Shown here: piece after piece, positions 35,096-46,762 of the stretch
How the letters are laid out: every line of letters starts with the position of its first letter
Numbering within the stretch: the first letter of the stretch is position 1
NCBI RefSeq assembly: GCF_019720915.1
Contig: NZ_JAHKSI010000001.1
Span: 1,922,001 to 1,986,000, forward strand
Direction of reading: 5' to 3'
Origin: Alkalihalobacillus sp. TS-13
Lineage (GTDB): Bacteria; Bacillota; Bacilli; Bacillales; Fictibacillaceae
DNA length: 64,000 bases
Notes under the pieces: generated by a model
Database searches by the model: none
Told to the model about the DNA's origin: nothing
Seen by the model: only the letters and a program-made list of their open reading frames with translations
Position numbers and translations under genes: made by a program

Positions 35096-35515
35096 TTAGT
35101 TGACGGCTGGGCTGTCTAAATAGCTCTGTAAGATGAGCACAGCTGCCATTTTGTCAATGACCCCTTTGCGCTTCTTGCGGCTGACATCAGCTTCTATGAG
35201 CATACGTTCTGCCGCGGCCGTGGTCAAACGTTCATCCCACAGCACAGTGGATATTTTTAATGTGTCCTCAATATGCTTCGCAAATTCTTGACACATTTCT
35301 CCACTAGGGCCGATTGTTCCATTCATATTTTTCGGTAGACCGACCACGATTGTGTCGACTTCATGCTTTTCGATCAGTTGCTTTAAATACTGCATTTCCT
35401 GGTCGATGTCTTCCGTACGTCGGTATGTTTCTATCCCTTGTGCCGTCCATCCTAACGCATCGCTAAGTGCAATGCCAATTGTTTTTGTACCGACGTCTAA
35501 CCCTAATTTTCGCAT
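35096..35515 (-). CDS. yrrK: Putative Holliday junction resolvase (RuvX/YqgF family)
   Basis: 139 aa with the RNase H-like start [18 protein letters not shown] and the later motifs [13 protein letters not shown] and LWDERLTT. The family acts in 16S rRNA maturation or junction resolution. Lies 9 bases from ireB and 16 bases from yrzB in one operon. Confidence 0.94.
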   Translation of the reverse strand: MRKLGLDVGTKTIGIALSDALGWTAQGIETYRRTEDIDQEMQYLKQLIEKHEVDTIVVGLPKNMNGTIGPSGEMCQEFAKHIEDTLKISTVLWDERLTTAAAERMLIEADVSRKKRKGVIDKMAAVLILQSYLDSPAVN

Positions 35516-35524
35516 ATGCAGAGT

Positions 35525-35797
35525 TTATCTCTCACTTTCCTGATGTTGTACTAGATACGATTTTACGAGTTCCTCAATCAATTCATCGCGTTCAAGCTTG
35601 CGGATCTTACTCCTTGCATCATTATGACGAGGAATATAAGCTGGATCGCCAGACAGGAGGTACCCTACGATCTGGTTGATCGGATTGTATCCTTTCTCTT
35701 GCAATGACTCGTATACTGACATCAATACACTCTTCACGTTGGTATCCATCGAGTCGTCTTGGAAATTGAACTTCACCGTCTTGTCAAATGAGCTCAT
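35525..35797 (-). CDS. ireB: IreB family regulatory protein (YrzL)
   Basis: 90 aa, with [12 protein letters not shown] at the start and [20 protein letters not shown] in the middle, both highly conserved in IreB (DUF965). In enterococci IreB is a phosphorylation target of the IreK kinase and influences cephalosporin tolerance. Confidence 0.94.
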   Translation of the reverse strand: MSSFDKTVKFNFQDDSMDTNVKSVLMSVYESLQEKGYNPINQIVGYLLSGDPAYIPRHNDARSKIRKLERDELIEELVKSYLVQHQESER

Positions 35798-35872
35798 CTT
35801 GACACCTCTCTTTAGCGTTAGATTGGGAAATCCCCGCTTTTTCTACCTTTATTGTACAATACACATACAGGT

Positions 35873-38512
35873 TTAGGAAATGGATTTGACGAATTCGTAA
35901 ACATAATTTAATGCGTCATCCAGTTTTTCAGGTTGTTTTCCGCCAGCTTGAGCCATATCTGGGCGTCCACCTCCGCCGCCTCCACATCGGGTTGCGACTT
36001 CCTTTACAATTTTACCTGCATGATAGCCTTCTTTCGTTAAATTATCTGTAACTCCTGCAACAATATTCACTTTTTCATTTTGTGCAGAACCAAGAACGAC
36101 TACTCCGCTTCCGATCTTGTTCTTCAAATCATCTACGATTGAGCGTAAATTATTCATATCACTAGCAGAAACTTTTCTAGCCAATACTTTTACGCCATTG
36201 ATTTCTTCAGCATGATCCATCAAGGAACCTGCTTCAATGTTCGCAAGCTTACCTTTCAATGATTCATTTTCGCGTTGAAGCTCTTTGATTTGTGATTGGA
36301 TAGTACCGATCTTTGCAGGTACATCATTCAGGTTAGACTTTAAAGCGTCGGCTGTATCTTTAAGGATTTGGACTTGTCCAGTGAGATGATGATAGGCTCC
36401 TTCACTTGTAACTGCTTCAATCCTGCGTGTCCCCGCCCCGATGCCTGATTCCGCTATGATCTTGAACAACCCGATTTCTGCAGTATTAGCTACATGACAG
36501 CCTCCGCATAGCTCAAGGCTGTAATCTCCGACTTTTACGACACGAACTTCACTTCCGTATTTTTCACCGAATAATGCCATTGCTCCCATTGCTTTTGCTT
36601 CTTCAATCGGCTTGATCATCTTTTCAACAGGAATGGTGCTCCAAATCTTTTCGTTTACGATTGATTCAATCTTCTCTAATTCTTCCGGAGTGATCTGATT
36701 GAAGTGGGAGAAGTCGAAACGCAAACGATCAGGGGTTACAAGAGAACCTGCTTGATTGACGTGTTTCCCAAGAACATCTTTAAGTGCTTGATGAAGCAAA
36801 TGTGTTGCGGTATGGTTCTTGATGATACCAGCACGGCTAATCTTGTTGACGGTTGCCGCAAGGGTTTCATCGACTTTCAATGTCCCTTTTTCCACATAGA
36901 CTGTATGGAGATTTTGGCCATTCGGCGCTTTTTGGACATCCTTTACGACAACAAAAACGTTGTCATTCTCAAGTGTCCCTTTGTCAGCAATCTGTCCGCC
37001 GCTTTCTGCATAAAAAGGTGTATGATCAAGAATCACAAGGACTTCTTCACCAGCATTTGCTTCATTGACCGTATCAGCACCTTTTACGATCACGCTAACT
37101 TTAGAAGAGGTATGCAGTTGGTCATAACCTATGAATTCACTTGAGGTTTTGATATCACTTAGGACTCCAGTCTGAACCTGCATAGAACCTGTGTCCTGAC
37201 GTGCTGAACGTGCCCGCTCACGCTGTGCTTCCATTTCGACATCGAATTGTTGTCGATTCACTGTCAAGCCTTCTTCTTCCACATACTCTTCAGTCAATTC
37301 AAATGGAAATCCATACGTATCATACAACTTGAAAGCATCTGAGCCAGAAAGTTCATTCTTCCCATTTTCTTTCGCTTCCTTCATCATTTCAGATAAAATC
37401 GCAAGACCTTCGTTGATGGTTTCATGGAATCGTTCTTCCTCATTCTTAACGACTTTTTGGATGAAATCCGTGTTTTCAAGAACATTTGGATAGAAGTCTT
37501 TCATGACATCTGCAACCACTGGAACAAGCTCAAACATAAAAGGTTTGCTGATGTTCAATTGTTTAGCAAAACGGATTGCTCTGCGGATAAGGCGGCGTAA
37601 TACATAGCCTCTACCTTCATTGGATGGCAGCGCCCCGTCTCCAACCGCGAAAGTAACTGTCCGGATGTGATCGGCAATCACCTTGAAAGCAATATCGAAA
37701 TCCGGATTCTTACCATATTCGGTACCAGAAATTTTTTCTGTCGCTTCGATCATCGGCATGAACAGATCGGTTTCATAGTTTGTAGGAGCATCCTGCAACG
37801 CACAAACGACACGTTCAAGCCCCATCCCTGTATCGATATTCTTTTTAGGCAACGGTGTATAGGAGCCATCAGGATTATGGTTGTATTGAGAAAACACAAG
37901 GTTCCAGATTTCAAGGTGACGCTCGTTTTCTCCACCTGGGAACAACTCTGGATCATTCGGGTCGTTTCCATATTTCTCCCCTCGATCAAAAAAGATTTCC
38001 GTGTTCGGTCCACTCGGTCCTTCACCGATATCCCAGAAGTTCTCTTCGAGGCGGATGATCTTCTCCTTGGGAAGATCGATTTCATTATGCCAAATGTCAT
38101 GCGCTTCATCGTCTTCAGGATGGATCGTCACCGCTAGCTTATCAGGATCGATTCCCAACCATTTTTCATCAGTCAAGAATTCCCAAGCCCACTGAATCGC
38201 TTCTTTTTTAAAGTAGTCCCCGATTGAGAAGTTTCCAAGCATCTCGAAGAACGTATGATGTCGAGCAGTTTTACCGACATTTTCAATATCATTCGTACGG
38301 ATTGATTTTTGAGCATTTACGATACGAGGATTCTCTGGAACGACACGACCATCAAAATACTTTTTCAAGGTTGCAACGCCACTGTTGATCCATAGCAAGG
38401 ACGGATCTTCGTGCGGTACAAGAGAGGCACTAGGTTCAACCTTATGTCCTTTTTCTTTGAAAAAATCCAAATACATCTGTCTTACTTCAGCTGAAGTGAG
38501 CGTTTTCATCAT
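35873..38512 (-). CDS. alaS: Alanyl-tRNA synthetase
   Basis: 879 aa from the ATG at 38512 (AGGAGGG 6 bases upstream). Class II catalytic core at the N-terminus ([42 protein letters not shown], in parts), the editing-domain zinc ligands HTATHLLH and CGGCH (about 565-675), and the glycine-rich C-terminal tail [17 protein letters not shown]. Expression is controlled by the T-box leader at 38878-39127, from which it is separated by an R1 repeat. Confidence 0.97.
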   Translation of the reverse strand: MMKTLTSAEVRQMYLDFFKEKGHKVEPSASLVPHEDPSLLWINSGVATLKKYFDGRVVPENPRIVNAQKSIRTNDIENVGKTARHHTFFEMLGNFSIGDYFKKEAIQWAWEFLTDEKWLGIDPDKLAVTIHPEDDEAHDIWHNEIDLPKEKIIRLEENFWDIGEGPSGPNTEIFFDRGEKYGNDPNDPELFPGGENERHLEIWNLVFSQYNHNPDGSYTPLPKKNIDTGMGLERVVCALQDAPTNYETDLFMPMIEATEKISGTEYGKNPDFDIAFKVIADHIRTVTFAVGDGALPSNEGRGYVLRRLIRRAIRFAKQLNISKPFMFELVPVVADVMKDFYPNVLENTDFIQKVVKNEEERFHETINEGLAILSEMMKEAKENGKNELSGSDAFKLYDTYGFPFELTEEYVEEEGLTVNRQQFDVEMEAQRERARSARQDTGSMQVQTGVLSDIKTSSEFIGYDQLHTSSKVSVIVKGADTVNEANAGEEVLVILDHTPFYAESGGQIADKGTLENDNVFVVVKDVQKAPNGQNLHTVYVEKGTLKVDETLAATVNKISRAGIIKNHTATHLLHQALKDVLGKHVNQAGSLVTPDRLRFDFSHFNQITPEELEKIESIVNEKIWSTIPVEKMIKPIEEAKAMGAMALFGEKYGSEVRVVKVGDYSLELCGGCHVANTAEIGLFKIIAESGIGAGTRRIEAVTSEGAYHHLTGQVQILKDTADALKSNLNDVPAKIGTIQSQIKELQRENESLKGKLANIEAGSLMDHAEEINGVKVLARKVSASDMNNLRSIVDDLKNKIGSGVVVLGSAQNEKVNIVAGVTDNLTKEGYHAGKIVKEVATRCGGGGGGRPDMAQAGGKQPEKLDDALNYVYEFVKSIS

Positions 38513-38567
38513 TGATTCCCTCCTATTTTTTATGAGTTTGTCTTTTTTAGACAATGGCTTTGTTAAA

Positions 38568-38872
38568 GAATGATGTTGATTTCTTCGAAATTCAATCCCT
38601 TACCGCGGGCAAACGAAAAGCGGAAGCGACTCGTTTAGTCACGCATTGTCACTGGAAAACTGACGAGGAGGCTGTTGCCGCCGCAGGAAGTTTGAAGTGA
38701 TCCAAGTGACTGGTCTCTCAGCTAGACATTACTTCTTTGCAATTTCCTACTACGTGAGCATCCTCACGGACTTGGACAGTTCGTTGCGAGGTCTCACCTG
38801 GCTCGCTGTTCCCGTAGGAGTGTCGTGAATTTCGGCTAAAATCAACAACGAAGATTAACAAAGCCTGGACAA
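38568..38872 (-). repeat. R1 dispersed repeat inside the alaS leader
   Basis: Reverse orientation: CCCTTACCGCGGGCAAACGA, AAGCGGAAGCGACTCGTTTA, GCCGCAGGAAGTTTGAAGTG and CTCGCTGTTCCCGTAGGAGT. It lies between the T-box terminator and the alaS start, so every alaS mRNA must carry its copy of the repeat. Confidence 0.8.
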
Positions 38873-38877
38873 TAAAA

Positions 38878-39127
38878 AAAACCCACGCCCTAAAACAGGG
38901 ACGAGAGTTATCACGCGGTACCACCCTGGTTATGAACACATCTTCTGTATTCATCACCTCGACACATTAACGGTGTGCGCCGACAGGGTTTGCCTGCATT
39001 CCGGATCAGCGTTCAGTCAATCTTCATCCAGAACCTCTTTCAGCCTGGGAGGTTCTTCTCTGCAGGGAAGGGCTTTGACCTACTCATTCCATCATCAATT
39101 TACATATTCCATATTCATGTTCTGCTG
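38878..39127 (-). promoter_or_regulatory. T-box riboswitch of alaS (alanine)
   Basis: The T-box sequence AGGGTGGTACCGCG is present (about 38916-38930). The terminator CGTCCCT/AGGG-CG stem is followed by TTTTTTTT. In Stem I the AG-type bulge AATGAGTAG is seen, and near the 3' side of Stem I GAACGCTGATCC offers GCT (39010-39008) as an alanine specifier codon. Uncharged tRNA-Ala should favour the antiterminator. Confidence 0.9.
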
Positions 39128-39133
39128 TCGTTA

Positions 39134-39163
39134 ATTATAGACTTTACTTTTCGGTATTGTCAA
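39134..39163 (-). promoter_or_regulatory. Sigma-A promoter of the alaS T-box
   Basis: Perfect TTGACA (39163-39158), 18 bp, TATAAT (39139-39134) on the - strand. The -35 box lies inside the last codons of the upstream AI-2E transporter gene. Confidence 0.85.
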
Positions 39164-40232
39164 CATTTCTGAAATGCTCTTTCGCATGATGGAAAATGAC
39201 TTTTCCTATCGCAAAGAAAGGTACAGCAAGGAGTAAACCAACAACTCCACCGATTTCCCCGCCAATTAACAATGCTAATATGATTCCTATCGGATGGATG
39301 TGCAATGTTTTACCGACAATAAGCGGTCCGAGAATATTCCCCTCGATGAATTGAAGGATGATGACAATTCCAATTACGATCAACAGTTTATTTATCGATA
39401 TCGTTGCAGCAATCAAAGCGACTGGCACTGCCCCGAGCAACGGTCCGAAATAGGGAATGAAATCAGTGACACCAATGATGATTCCTAGAATCACGGGATA
39501 AGGGACACCCGCTATCCAGAACGCGCCAATTGCAAGTGCTGCAAGGGCACAAGCTACTGTCAATTGTCCGCGTATGTAATTACCAAGTGAAATATCGATA
39601 TCATGGATGATTTTGTTTCCAGGCTCCCGCCACTTTTTCGGTGTCATGTGCAATATCATCCGTGTAATAATTTTAAAGTCTTTCAGCATATAGAAAACGA
39701 GAAAAGGAATGACGATCCACGCAAAAAGGTTTCGCCAAAATCCTTTGATTGAAGCGAGTACGCCGCTTATCAATATTGTTATATATTGTTCTATAGCATT
39801 CAACGTTTTTTCAAATTCAGTATGGACCGTTTCGGGCAGATTATCAGTATGTTCATAAAATTCCCGGATCCACGTCCGATAAGTTTCTGATAATACAGGC
39901 AATTGTTCACTCAGGTCTTTGAGCTGTGATATCAGATATGGAACACTTTTAAAAATCAAAAATCCGATGCCACCGAAAAAGGCAAGGTAAATAACAAGGA
40001 TAGCGATCGATCGTGGGATACCTCGCCTATGAATCCATTCTACAATGGGATGTAATAGATAGGTGATGAAGATTGCGACGAAAAATGGCATGAAGACGGC
40101 CAAAAACATATCAAGAATTGGATCCCAAAACGGTTTCAATTTCATGAAGACAAATGCACATAGTAAAGCTAATAAGACCATGCCGAGCCTTACAAGTGCT
40201 TCAATTGTAAACAGTTTTTTCATAAGCGCCAC
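39144..40232 (-). CDS. yrrI: AI-2E family transporter (YrrI-like)
   Basis: 362 aa integral membrane protein with about eight hydrophobic segments, e.g. LGMVLLALLCAFVFMKL near the start and IILALLIGGEIGGVVGLLLA near the end. The conserved GxxxPxF-type C-terminal segment (LLAVPFFAIGKVIF) fits PF01594. The substrate is unknown; family members include AI-2 exporters and Na+/H+ antiporters. Confidence 0.9.
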   Translation of the reverse strand: MALMKKLFTIEALVRLGMVLLALLCAFVFMKLKPFWDPILDMFLAVFMPFFVAIFITYLLHPIVEWIHRRGIPRSIAILVIYLAFFGGIGFLIFKSVPYLISQLKDLSEQLPVLSETYRTWIREFYEHTDNLPETVHTEFEKTLNAIEQYITILISGVLASIKGFWRNLFAWIVIPFLVFYMLKDFKIITRMILHMTPKKWREPGNKIIHDIDISLGNYIRGQLTVACALAALAIGAFWIAGVPYPVILGIIIGVTDFIPYFGPLLGAVPVALIAATISINKLLIVIGIVIILQFIEGNILGPLIVGKTLHIHPIGIILALLIGGEIGGVVGLLLAVPFFAIGKVIFHHAKEHFRNVDNTEK

Positions 40233-40343
40233 CGGATCTTTTCACAGTATTCTTGTATCTTTAACGTGCGCTTATTTGAACACCCTATTCATGGCGAAAG
40301 AAAACTACGTTAAGGTAGAAGCGAATACTTTCTTTAAGGAGAT

Positions 40344-40478
40344 TGATTCATTAAATTTTAAGTGTAATTGTGACACTCCTGCTGGAAAAGCGAGCCAAGC
40401 GAGACCCCGTAGCGAGGAACTCGCGAGGAGGCTTGCGGATCGCCCGCGGAAAGGGAGCGAATTACACAAAAAAATTAT
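40344..40478 (+). repeat. R1 dispersed repeat (short copy)
   Basis: TGTGACACTCCTGCTGGAAA, AGCGAGCCAAGCGAGACCCC, AACTCGCGAGGAGGCTTGCG and CCCGCGGAAAGGGAGCGAAT: the minimal R1 with both ends and no inner modules. It fills most of the yrrI to 53-aa gene gap. Confidence 0.8.
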
Positions 40479-40523
40479 TATAAGGTCAAAAAAAACTGAC
40501 ATTCATCTGAACGTCAGCCCTTT

Positions 40524-40685
40524 TCAATAAATCGCTTTTGCAATCCTTTTGCGGATCCGCTTCATTTTCTTCGTTGATAGCATGCGATTCATCTTCATAT
40601 TTCTTCCATATAATGATTTGATCAGATACGCACCGGCACAGGTCGTTGCTATAGTCATGATTGTACGGTTCACATTAAACACCAT
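40524..40685 (-). CDS. Small basic protein (YrzQ/DUF3918-like)
   Basis: 53 aa from the ATG at 40685, or 49 aa from the GTG at 40673. The N-terminal half is hydrophobic (IMTIATTCAGAYLIKSLYG); the C-terminal half is strongly basic (KKMKRIRKRIAKAIY). A glycine-containing helix with a basic tail resembles the DUF3918 (YrzQ) proteins found at this locus in Bacillus. Ribosome site is weak. Function unknown. Confidence 0.55.
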   Translation of the reverse strand: MVFNVNRTIMTIATTCAGAYLIKSLYGRNMKMNRMLSTKKMKRIRKRIAKAIY

Positions 40686-40697
40686 CCCAGTATGAAG

Positions 40698-40886
40698 TTA
40701 CATCGAAATACTTAGATCGTCATCATCGAACAAATCATCCAAAGAAGTCAAACTGCCATCTTCCTCTACTTGATTAAGAGTCAGTTTGCCATCAACGGTC
40801 GTCAGTTCGATGAAACATCCCCAGCAGTAATACTGGTCCACCCCGATTTTGCCAAGATCCTTGCATTGGCAGTTGGGACATCTCAT
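40698..40886 (-). CDS. Small zinc-ribbon protein
   Basis: 62 aa from the ATG at 40886 (GGAGG 8 bases upstream). Two CxxC pairs (CPNC at residues 3-6, CWGC at about 21-24) make a zinc ribbon, followed by an acidic tail (DDLFDDDDLSI). Lies 90 bases after recD2. No known function. Confidence 0.75.
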   Translation of the reverse strand: MRCPNCQCKDLGKIGVDQYYCWGCFIELTTVDGKLTLNQVEEDGSLTSLDDLFDDDDLSISM

Positions 40887-40976
40887 TGTTCGTTCCTCCT
40901 CTTGATAAATCAAAAAAGTGCTACGAATAGGATGTCCCGTATTTTTGGGATTTATACGCTTTCTCATTTTGTTCCG

Positions 40977-43256
40977 TTATCGCTTGTGCTTTTCAATCCT
41001 TTTTTTCAATTTCATACTCAAATGTGAGTTACGGGTCCCTGAGTCGTTTTGCTGTACTGCTCTTTCCAGTGCATCCATTTCACCACATAAGATGAGATAT
41101 TCTTTACTGCGGGTAACCGCCGTATAAATCAGATTCCGCCGCAGCATCCGATAATAGCCTTTAACAATCGGTAAGACGACGATCGGAAACTCGCTTCCCT
41201 GTGATTTATGAATCGAACAACAATAAGCATGCGTAATCTGGTTCAGATCCGTTTTTTTGAACGTCACCTCAATGCCATCAAAGGATATGACAATCTGATC
41301 TTCTTTATCGGTTGTTTCTTTTGCGAAGATGATCGAGACGATTTCTCCGATATCTCCATTGAAGATTTGCTCCTCGGGAGCATTGACGAGTTGGAGGACC
41401 TTATCCCCGACACGATAGATCGATTGAAAATACTCAATTTCCCTTTTTTGTTCAGTCGGAGGATTGAACATTTCTTGCAATTCCTTGTTCATCTCATCAA
41501 TTCCAGCACGGCCTCTGTACATTGGTGCCAATACTTGTATATCCCGCGCTGTAAACCCTTTTGTCATGGCACTTTTACAAACCTGGAGGACTGCTGTGGT
41601 CACTTGCTCCTGTGAACACGGGAAGAACCGCCTGTCATGTTGAGGAGCACCCAGGTCCTCAGGCAACCCCCCTTTTTTCATTTCATGGGCCAATTTAACA
41701 ATGGTCGATCCTTTCGCTTGTCGATAAATCTCATCAATCTTAACTGTTGGGATCACTTCAGATGAAATGAAATCCTTTAATACTTGTCCAGGACTTACCG
41801 ATGGAAGCTGATCCTCATCTCCCACCATGATCACCTGGATTTCTTCAGGTAATGCGTCGAACAGCCTGTAGGCAAGACGGACATCGACCATCGACATTTC
41901 ATCAATGATGAGAAGTCGGCCTGCAATCGGATTTTCTTCATGATATTCAAATCCGCTGCCGCCTTTCCAACCAAGAAGACGATGGATCGTTACTGCTGGA
42001 ATACCTGTGGATTCACTCATACGTTTCGCGGCACGGCCAGTCGGGGCTACGAGTAAAAATGGGAAATCCTCATCCTTATAGTCCTGCAGATCGAGCGAAA
42101 GACCATGGATTTCAGAATACGTTTCGATGATTCCTTTTATGACAGTCGTCTTCCCTGTTCCAGGACCACCAGTCAAAATCATCATTGGGGAAGTCAGTGC
42201 TTTATAAATGGCATCTTTCTGAGCATCCGCATATTCGATTTCTTGTGATTCCTCCAGAGCTCCGAGTGCATTGTAAAAATCTGAAAGCTCGATACGATCA
42301 TATTCTTCCTGTTTCAATAAGCGTTCAATCTTTTGAAGTAGACCATATTCAGCAAAATATAGCGAGGGAAGATAGGCATTTTCATCCTCGATGAACACCT
42401 TCCCTTCACCATGTAAAGCAACAATGTCGCTGTAGAAATCCACTTCAGAATCAACAGGCTTTGTAAAAAGCAGTTTTTTCGTTTCTTCTATCAATTCATC
42501 TACTGTAATGTATGTATGTCCGTGCTGATTACATAGCTCTTTCAAATTATAAAGAAGGCCAGCTTGCACACGTTCTGAAGAAGTTTCTTCGATCCCTAAA
42601 GCATTTCCGATTTCATCTGCTCTTCGAAAACCGATTCCATCAATGTCATAAATCAACTGATAAGGATTGGTTTGAATGATGGATATCGCCTCATCTTTGT
42701 AAGATTGATAGATTTTCATTGCAATGGAGGGACCGATTCCGTAGCGATGCAATGTACTGAGAAGCTGTTCTAAACCCTGGTGTTCCATCAATGTTTCATA
42801 TATGGTCTTTGCCCGTTCTTCGGACAAATCCCTAACCTCATTCAATACTTCCGGATCTTCGATGATTTTAGAAAATGCTTTATCCCCGAGCGTATGTATG
42901 ACTTTCTCTGCGGTCTTCTTCCCGATCCCACTGAACAAATCACTTGAAAGATACTGGACCATCCCGTCTTCTGTCCTAGGAAGATCTTTTCTATAAAATT
43001 CAACCACAAATTGTTTCCCATACTTTGGATGGTCTTTCATATCACCCCAGAAGATGTACGTCTCTTCTTCCATCAATACAGGGAAAGTGCCCACTACGAT
43101 CGTATCTTTATCTATGTCCGCTAAATTAGATTCTTTCGAAGACACTTTTAAAACGGAATAAAAGGTCTCTTTATTTTGATAGATCACATGAAGGATTGAA
43201 CCTTTCACATACCGTTTTTCCTCTGATCCTAAATCGAATTGGCTTTGTAACTCCAT
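40977..43256 (-). CDS. recD2: RecD-like DNA helicase RecD2 (YrrC)
   Basis: 759 aa. An N-terminal OB/helix-hairpin-helix region (about 1-330, with FSGIGKKTAEKVI and IDGIGFRRADEI) precedes the SF1B helicase domains. Walker A GGPGTGKTTVIKG at about 364-376, Walker B LLIIDEMSMVD at about 447-457, and motif VI YTAVTRSKEYLILCG near the C-terminus. A 5'-3' helicase acting in repair and fork restart, not part of RecBCD. Confidence 0.96.
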   Translation of the reverse strand: MELQSQFDLGSEEKRYVKGSILHVIYQNKETFYSVLKVSSKESNLADIDKDTIVVGTFPVLMEEETYIFWGDMKDHPKYGKQFVVEFYRKDLPRTEDGMVQYLSSDLFSGIGKKTAEKVIHTLGDKAFSKIIEDPEVLNEVRDLSEERAKTIYETLMEHQGLEQLLSTLHRYGIGPSIAMKIYQSYKDEAISIIQTNPYQLIYDIDGIGFRRADEIGNALGIEETSSERVQAGLLYNLKELCNQHGHTYITVDELIEETKKLLFTKPVDSEVDFYSDIVALHGEGKVFIEDENAYLPSLYFAEYGLLQKIERLLKQEEYDRIELSDFYNALGALEESQEIEYADAQKDAIYKALTSPMMILTGGPGTGKTTVIKGIIETYSEIHGLSLDLQDYKDEDFPFLLVAPTGRAAKRMSESTGIPAVTIHRLLGWKGGSGFEYHEENPIAGRLLIIDEMSMVDVRLAYRLFDALPEEIQVIMVGDEDQLPSVSPGQVLKDFISSEVIPTVKIDEIYRQAKGSTIVKLAHEMKKGGLPEDLGAPQHDRRFFPCSQEQVTTAVLQVCKSAMTKGFTARDIQVLAPMYRGRAGIDEMNKELQEMFNPPTEQKREIEYFQSIYRVGDKVLQLVNAPEEQIFNGDIGEIVSIIFAKETTDKEDQIVISFDGIEVTFKKTDLNQITHAYCCSIHKSQGSEFPIVVLPIVKGYYRMLRRNLIYTAVTRSKEYLILCGEMDALERAVQQNDSGTRNSHLSMKLKKRIEKHKR

Positions 43257-43268
43257 CGTTTCGCCCCA

Positions 43269-43946
43269 CTAATCATTGGTTTCAGTAGACTCTTGAATCT
43301 CATTGATTTTCTTGATCCCGTTATGTGCCAGCAGATGATCGTTCTGATTTTCGATTGCTTTGGCAAACATCTCTTTCGCTTTCTGGATGTTTTCTTTGTA
43401 CAAATACGCTACGCCAAGGTTATAGTAAGCGTCTGCATGGTCTGGCGCGAGCTCGATAACGTTTTCTAAAGCAGTGATTGCTTGTTCAAACAAATTCAGT
43501 TTTCCGAGTGTCATTCCGTATTGGAACCACGCCTCGACATCCTCGGAATTCTTTTCAGCGGCAGATTGGAAATGCGGAAGGGCACGTGTGATATCGCCCA
43601 ATTGTGAAAAACTCATCCCGAGCATGAAGTGGGAATCACCATCTGAGAGTCCACGTTTGATCGCTTCTTGAAAAAGGTCAAGCGCATCATCATACTGCTC
43701 GAGTTTATAAAAGACAACGCCACCACCATAATAGGCCGGCGCCATTGTTTCATCCATAGAAATGGCTTTATCGAAAAAGCCCATCGCTTTCTCATATTCG
43801 CCTACCAGTTCTAACAGGTTTCCAAAGTTCACATAAATGACTGGATCGTCAGGATTTTCTTCAAGAGCACTATGAAATGCCTTCGCTGCTTCTTCGTATT
43901 TTCCTTCTTTCATCAATTCAATTCCGTGTTTATTCTTATCAGACAT
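43269..43946 (-). CDS. yrrB: Tetratricopeptide repeat protein (YrrB-like)
   Basis: 225 aa made of about six TPR units (for example GKYEEAAKAFHSALEENPDDP, YEKAMGFFDKAISMDETMAP, HADAYYNLGVAYLYKENIQK in parts). A soluble protein-interaction scaffold, 12 bases upstream of recD2 and likely co-transcribed. Confidence 0.93.
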   Translation of the reverse strand: MSDKNKHGIELMKEGKYEEAAKAFHSALEENPDDPVIYVNFGNLLELVGEYEKAMGFFDKAISMDETMAPAYYGGGVVFYKLEQYDDALDLFQEAIKRGLSDGDSHFMLGMSFSQLGDITRALPHFQSAAEKNSEDVEAWFQYGMTLGKLNLFEQAITALENVIELAPDHADAYYNLGVAYLYKENIQKAKEMFAKAIENQNDHLLAHNGIKKINEIQESTETND

Positions 43947-43984
43947 CGTCGGTCTCCTTTTTGAAAAAATCAGCTGTTTGTTGT

Positions 43985-44098
43985 TCTAACACTCCCTACG
44001 CGTACCTCACTGCGGGGCTTCGCATGGCTCGCTTTTCTAAAGTGTTGCGAATTTCGCATTAAGTACTGCTACACTCAACATTAATCTTTACAAAACCT
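43985..44098 (-). repeat. R1 remnant
   Basis: Reverse orientation: ACTGCGGGGCTTCGCATGGC, TCGCTTTTCTAAAGTGTTGC, then AATTTCGCATTAAG and ACTCAACATTAATC; about one end of R1. Confidence 0.6.
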
Positions 44099-44120
44099 TG
44101 ATTTATAAAAAGAAATGGAA

Positions 44121-44245
44121 GTGGGGATCTGTCCTAAAAGAAAAGTGTCAGACCCCTCCAACACAACATTTTGGATAAAACCACGATTTTTCACAAAATG
44201 TTGTTAAATTCGGAGAGACTCAGACACTTTTCGGACAGCCCCCAC
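44121..44245 (-). repeat. R2 long-hairpin repeat, copy 1
   Basis: Ends GTGGGGATCTGTCC and GGACAGCCCCCAC. Inside, AGTGTCAGACCCCTCC faces GGAGAGACTCAGACACTTTT, and CAACATTTTG pairs with CAAAATGTTG around a 22-base centre. It sits just behind mnmA and could act as its terminator. Confidence 0.8.
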
Positions 44246-44262
44246 TCTGTTCCATGATCTAT

Positions 44263-45390
<1,128 letters not shown>

Positions 45391-46533
45391 TCACATTGAT
45401 GTCAATCTATTGACGATACGGACAGTTTCGTTTGCTGCCCGATCAATCTCTTCTACTGTGTTTCCAAAACCAAAGCTGAAACGGATTGCAGAAGTCATCC
45501 GTTCATGATCATCGAACATAGCCGCAAGCACATGGGAAGGCTCGATCGATCCTGCCGTACAAGCTGATCCGCTGGATGCCGCGATACCAGACAGATCCAG
45601 ATTGACAAGCATTGATTCTACATTTGTCCCAGGGAAGCTGATATTCAAAACATGTGGCAGCGAATTGGTGATTGATCCATTCAACACATACTCGATGCCG
45701 GCATCATCAAAAATTTCAAGCATTCTTTTTTTCATTTGAAGAAGCTCTCCATAGCGATTGATTTTTTCATCTTGAATCAATTCCACCGCTTTTTTCATGC
45801 CCATGATTCCAGGAACGTTCTCTGTCCCGGCTCTCCTCTTACGCTCTTGTTCACCGCCGAAGGCACGTGGTTCCAGCCAAATCCCCTCACGGACATACAA
45901 GAACCCATTCCCTTTCGGACCATTGATTTTATGGGCTGAGACAGACAAAAGGTCGATTCCTATATGCTTCACATCAATGATCACACTTCCATATGCTTGA
46001 ACCGCATCGGTATGAAAAAGGACTTCCTTTTCACTCGTAATTCTACCGATCTCTTGAATCGGTTGAAGCGTACCAACTTCATTATTCCCGTACATGATGG
46101 TCACAAGGATCGTATCTTCACGAATCGCATCCTCTACTTGCTGTGGATCGATGAGCCCCTCTTCATCAACAGGAAGGTATGTCACTTCAAATCCATTCTC
46201 TTCTAGATATTCAACAGCATGTAATACTGCGTGATGCTCAACCTTCGTCGTGATGATGTGCTTTCCTTTCTCCTGAAGCGCGAAAGCAGTTCCGATAATT
46301 GCCATGTTATCCGATTCGGTACCGCCGCTTGTGAAAATGATCTCGTTGAAATTCGCGTTGATACTGCCGGCGATCACTCTTCGGGCTTCATCTAGGGCTT
46401 GTCTCGTATTCCTTCCGAACTGATGGATGCTCGAAGGATTCCCGTATTGAGATGTAAAATAAGGAACCATCGCCTCGACCACTTCCTCACGGGTAGGAGA
46501 AGTCGCAGCATGGTCCAAGTAAATCGAATTCAT
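45391..46533 (-). CDS. iscS: Cysteine desulfurase (IscS/NifS family, YrvO-like)
   Basis: 380 aa. YLDHAATSPTREEV at the N-terminus, the PLP lysine in SAHKINGPKGNGFLYV (about 201-216), and the active-site cysteine in SSGSACTAGSIEPSHVL (about 324-340). Provides persulfide sulfur to MnmA. Downstream of cymR, as in B. subtilis. Confidence 0.95.
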   Translation of the reverse strand: MNSIYLDHAATSPTREEVVEAMVPYFTSQYGNPSSIHQFGRNTRQALDEARRVIAGSINANFNEIIFTSGGTESDNMAIIGTAFALQEKGKHIITTKVEHHAVLHAVEYLEENGFEVTYLPVDEEGLIDPQQVEDAIREDTILVTIMYGNNEVGTLQPIQEIGRITSEKEVLFHTDAVQAYGSVIIDVKHIGIDLLSVSAHKINGPKGNGFLYVREGIWLEPRAFGGEQERKRRAGTENVPGIMGMKKAVELIQDEKINRYGELLQMKKRMLEIFDDAGIEYVLNGSITNSLPHVLNISFPGTNVESMLVNLDLSGIAASSGSACTAGSIEPSHVLAAMFDDHERMTSAIRFSFGFGNTVEEIDRAANETVRIVNRLTSM

Positions 46534-46762
46534 AAAATATCACCTATATTGAATTGTTCAACCCGAGTTGAACAAACCTTTATTTTTGTTGGTTTTTGCG
46601 AAACATCACTTTAATTTAGGCTCTTTAGTTTTCGAAGAGCGTTGAAATATACTCGCTTTCTGCGGGCGAACCCCATCACGTTCTATGACAAGGGCAGTAC
46701 TAGCACGCACGTCCTGTGCGTCGGAATTTGCCGTTTATCATTTGGACTTATTAAAACTATCC
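46534..46762. other. Spacer between iscS and cymR with an R1 fragment
   Basis: No gene. At about 46645-46672, AAATATACTCGCTTTCTGCG matches the outer end of R1 in reverse orientation. In B. subtilis cymR and iscS lie close together, so this spacer is an insertion. Confidence 0.45.

Noticed and set aside
40297-40343. Possible fourth R3 copy (AAGAAAACTACG then GAATACTTTCTTTAAGG)
   Set aside because: Only the end matches; the middle module is absent, so identity is too weak.
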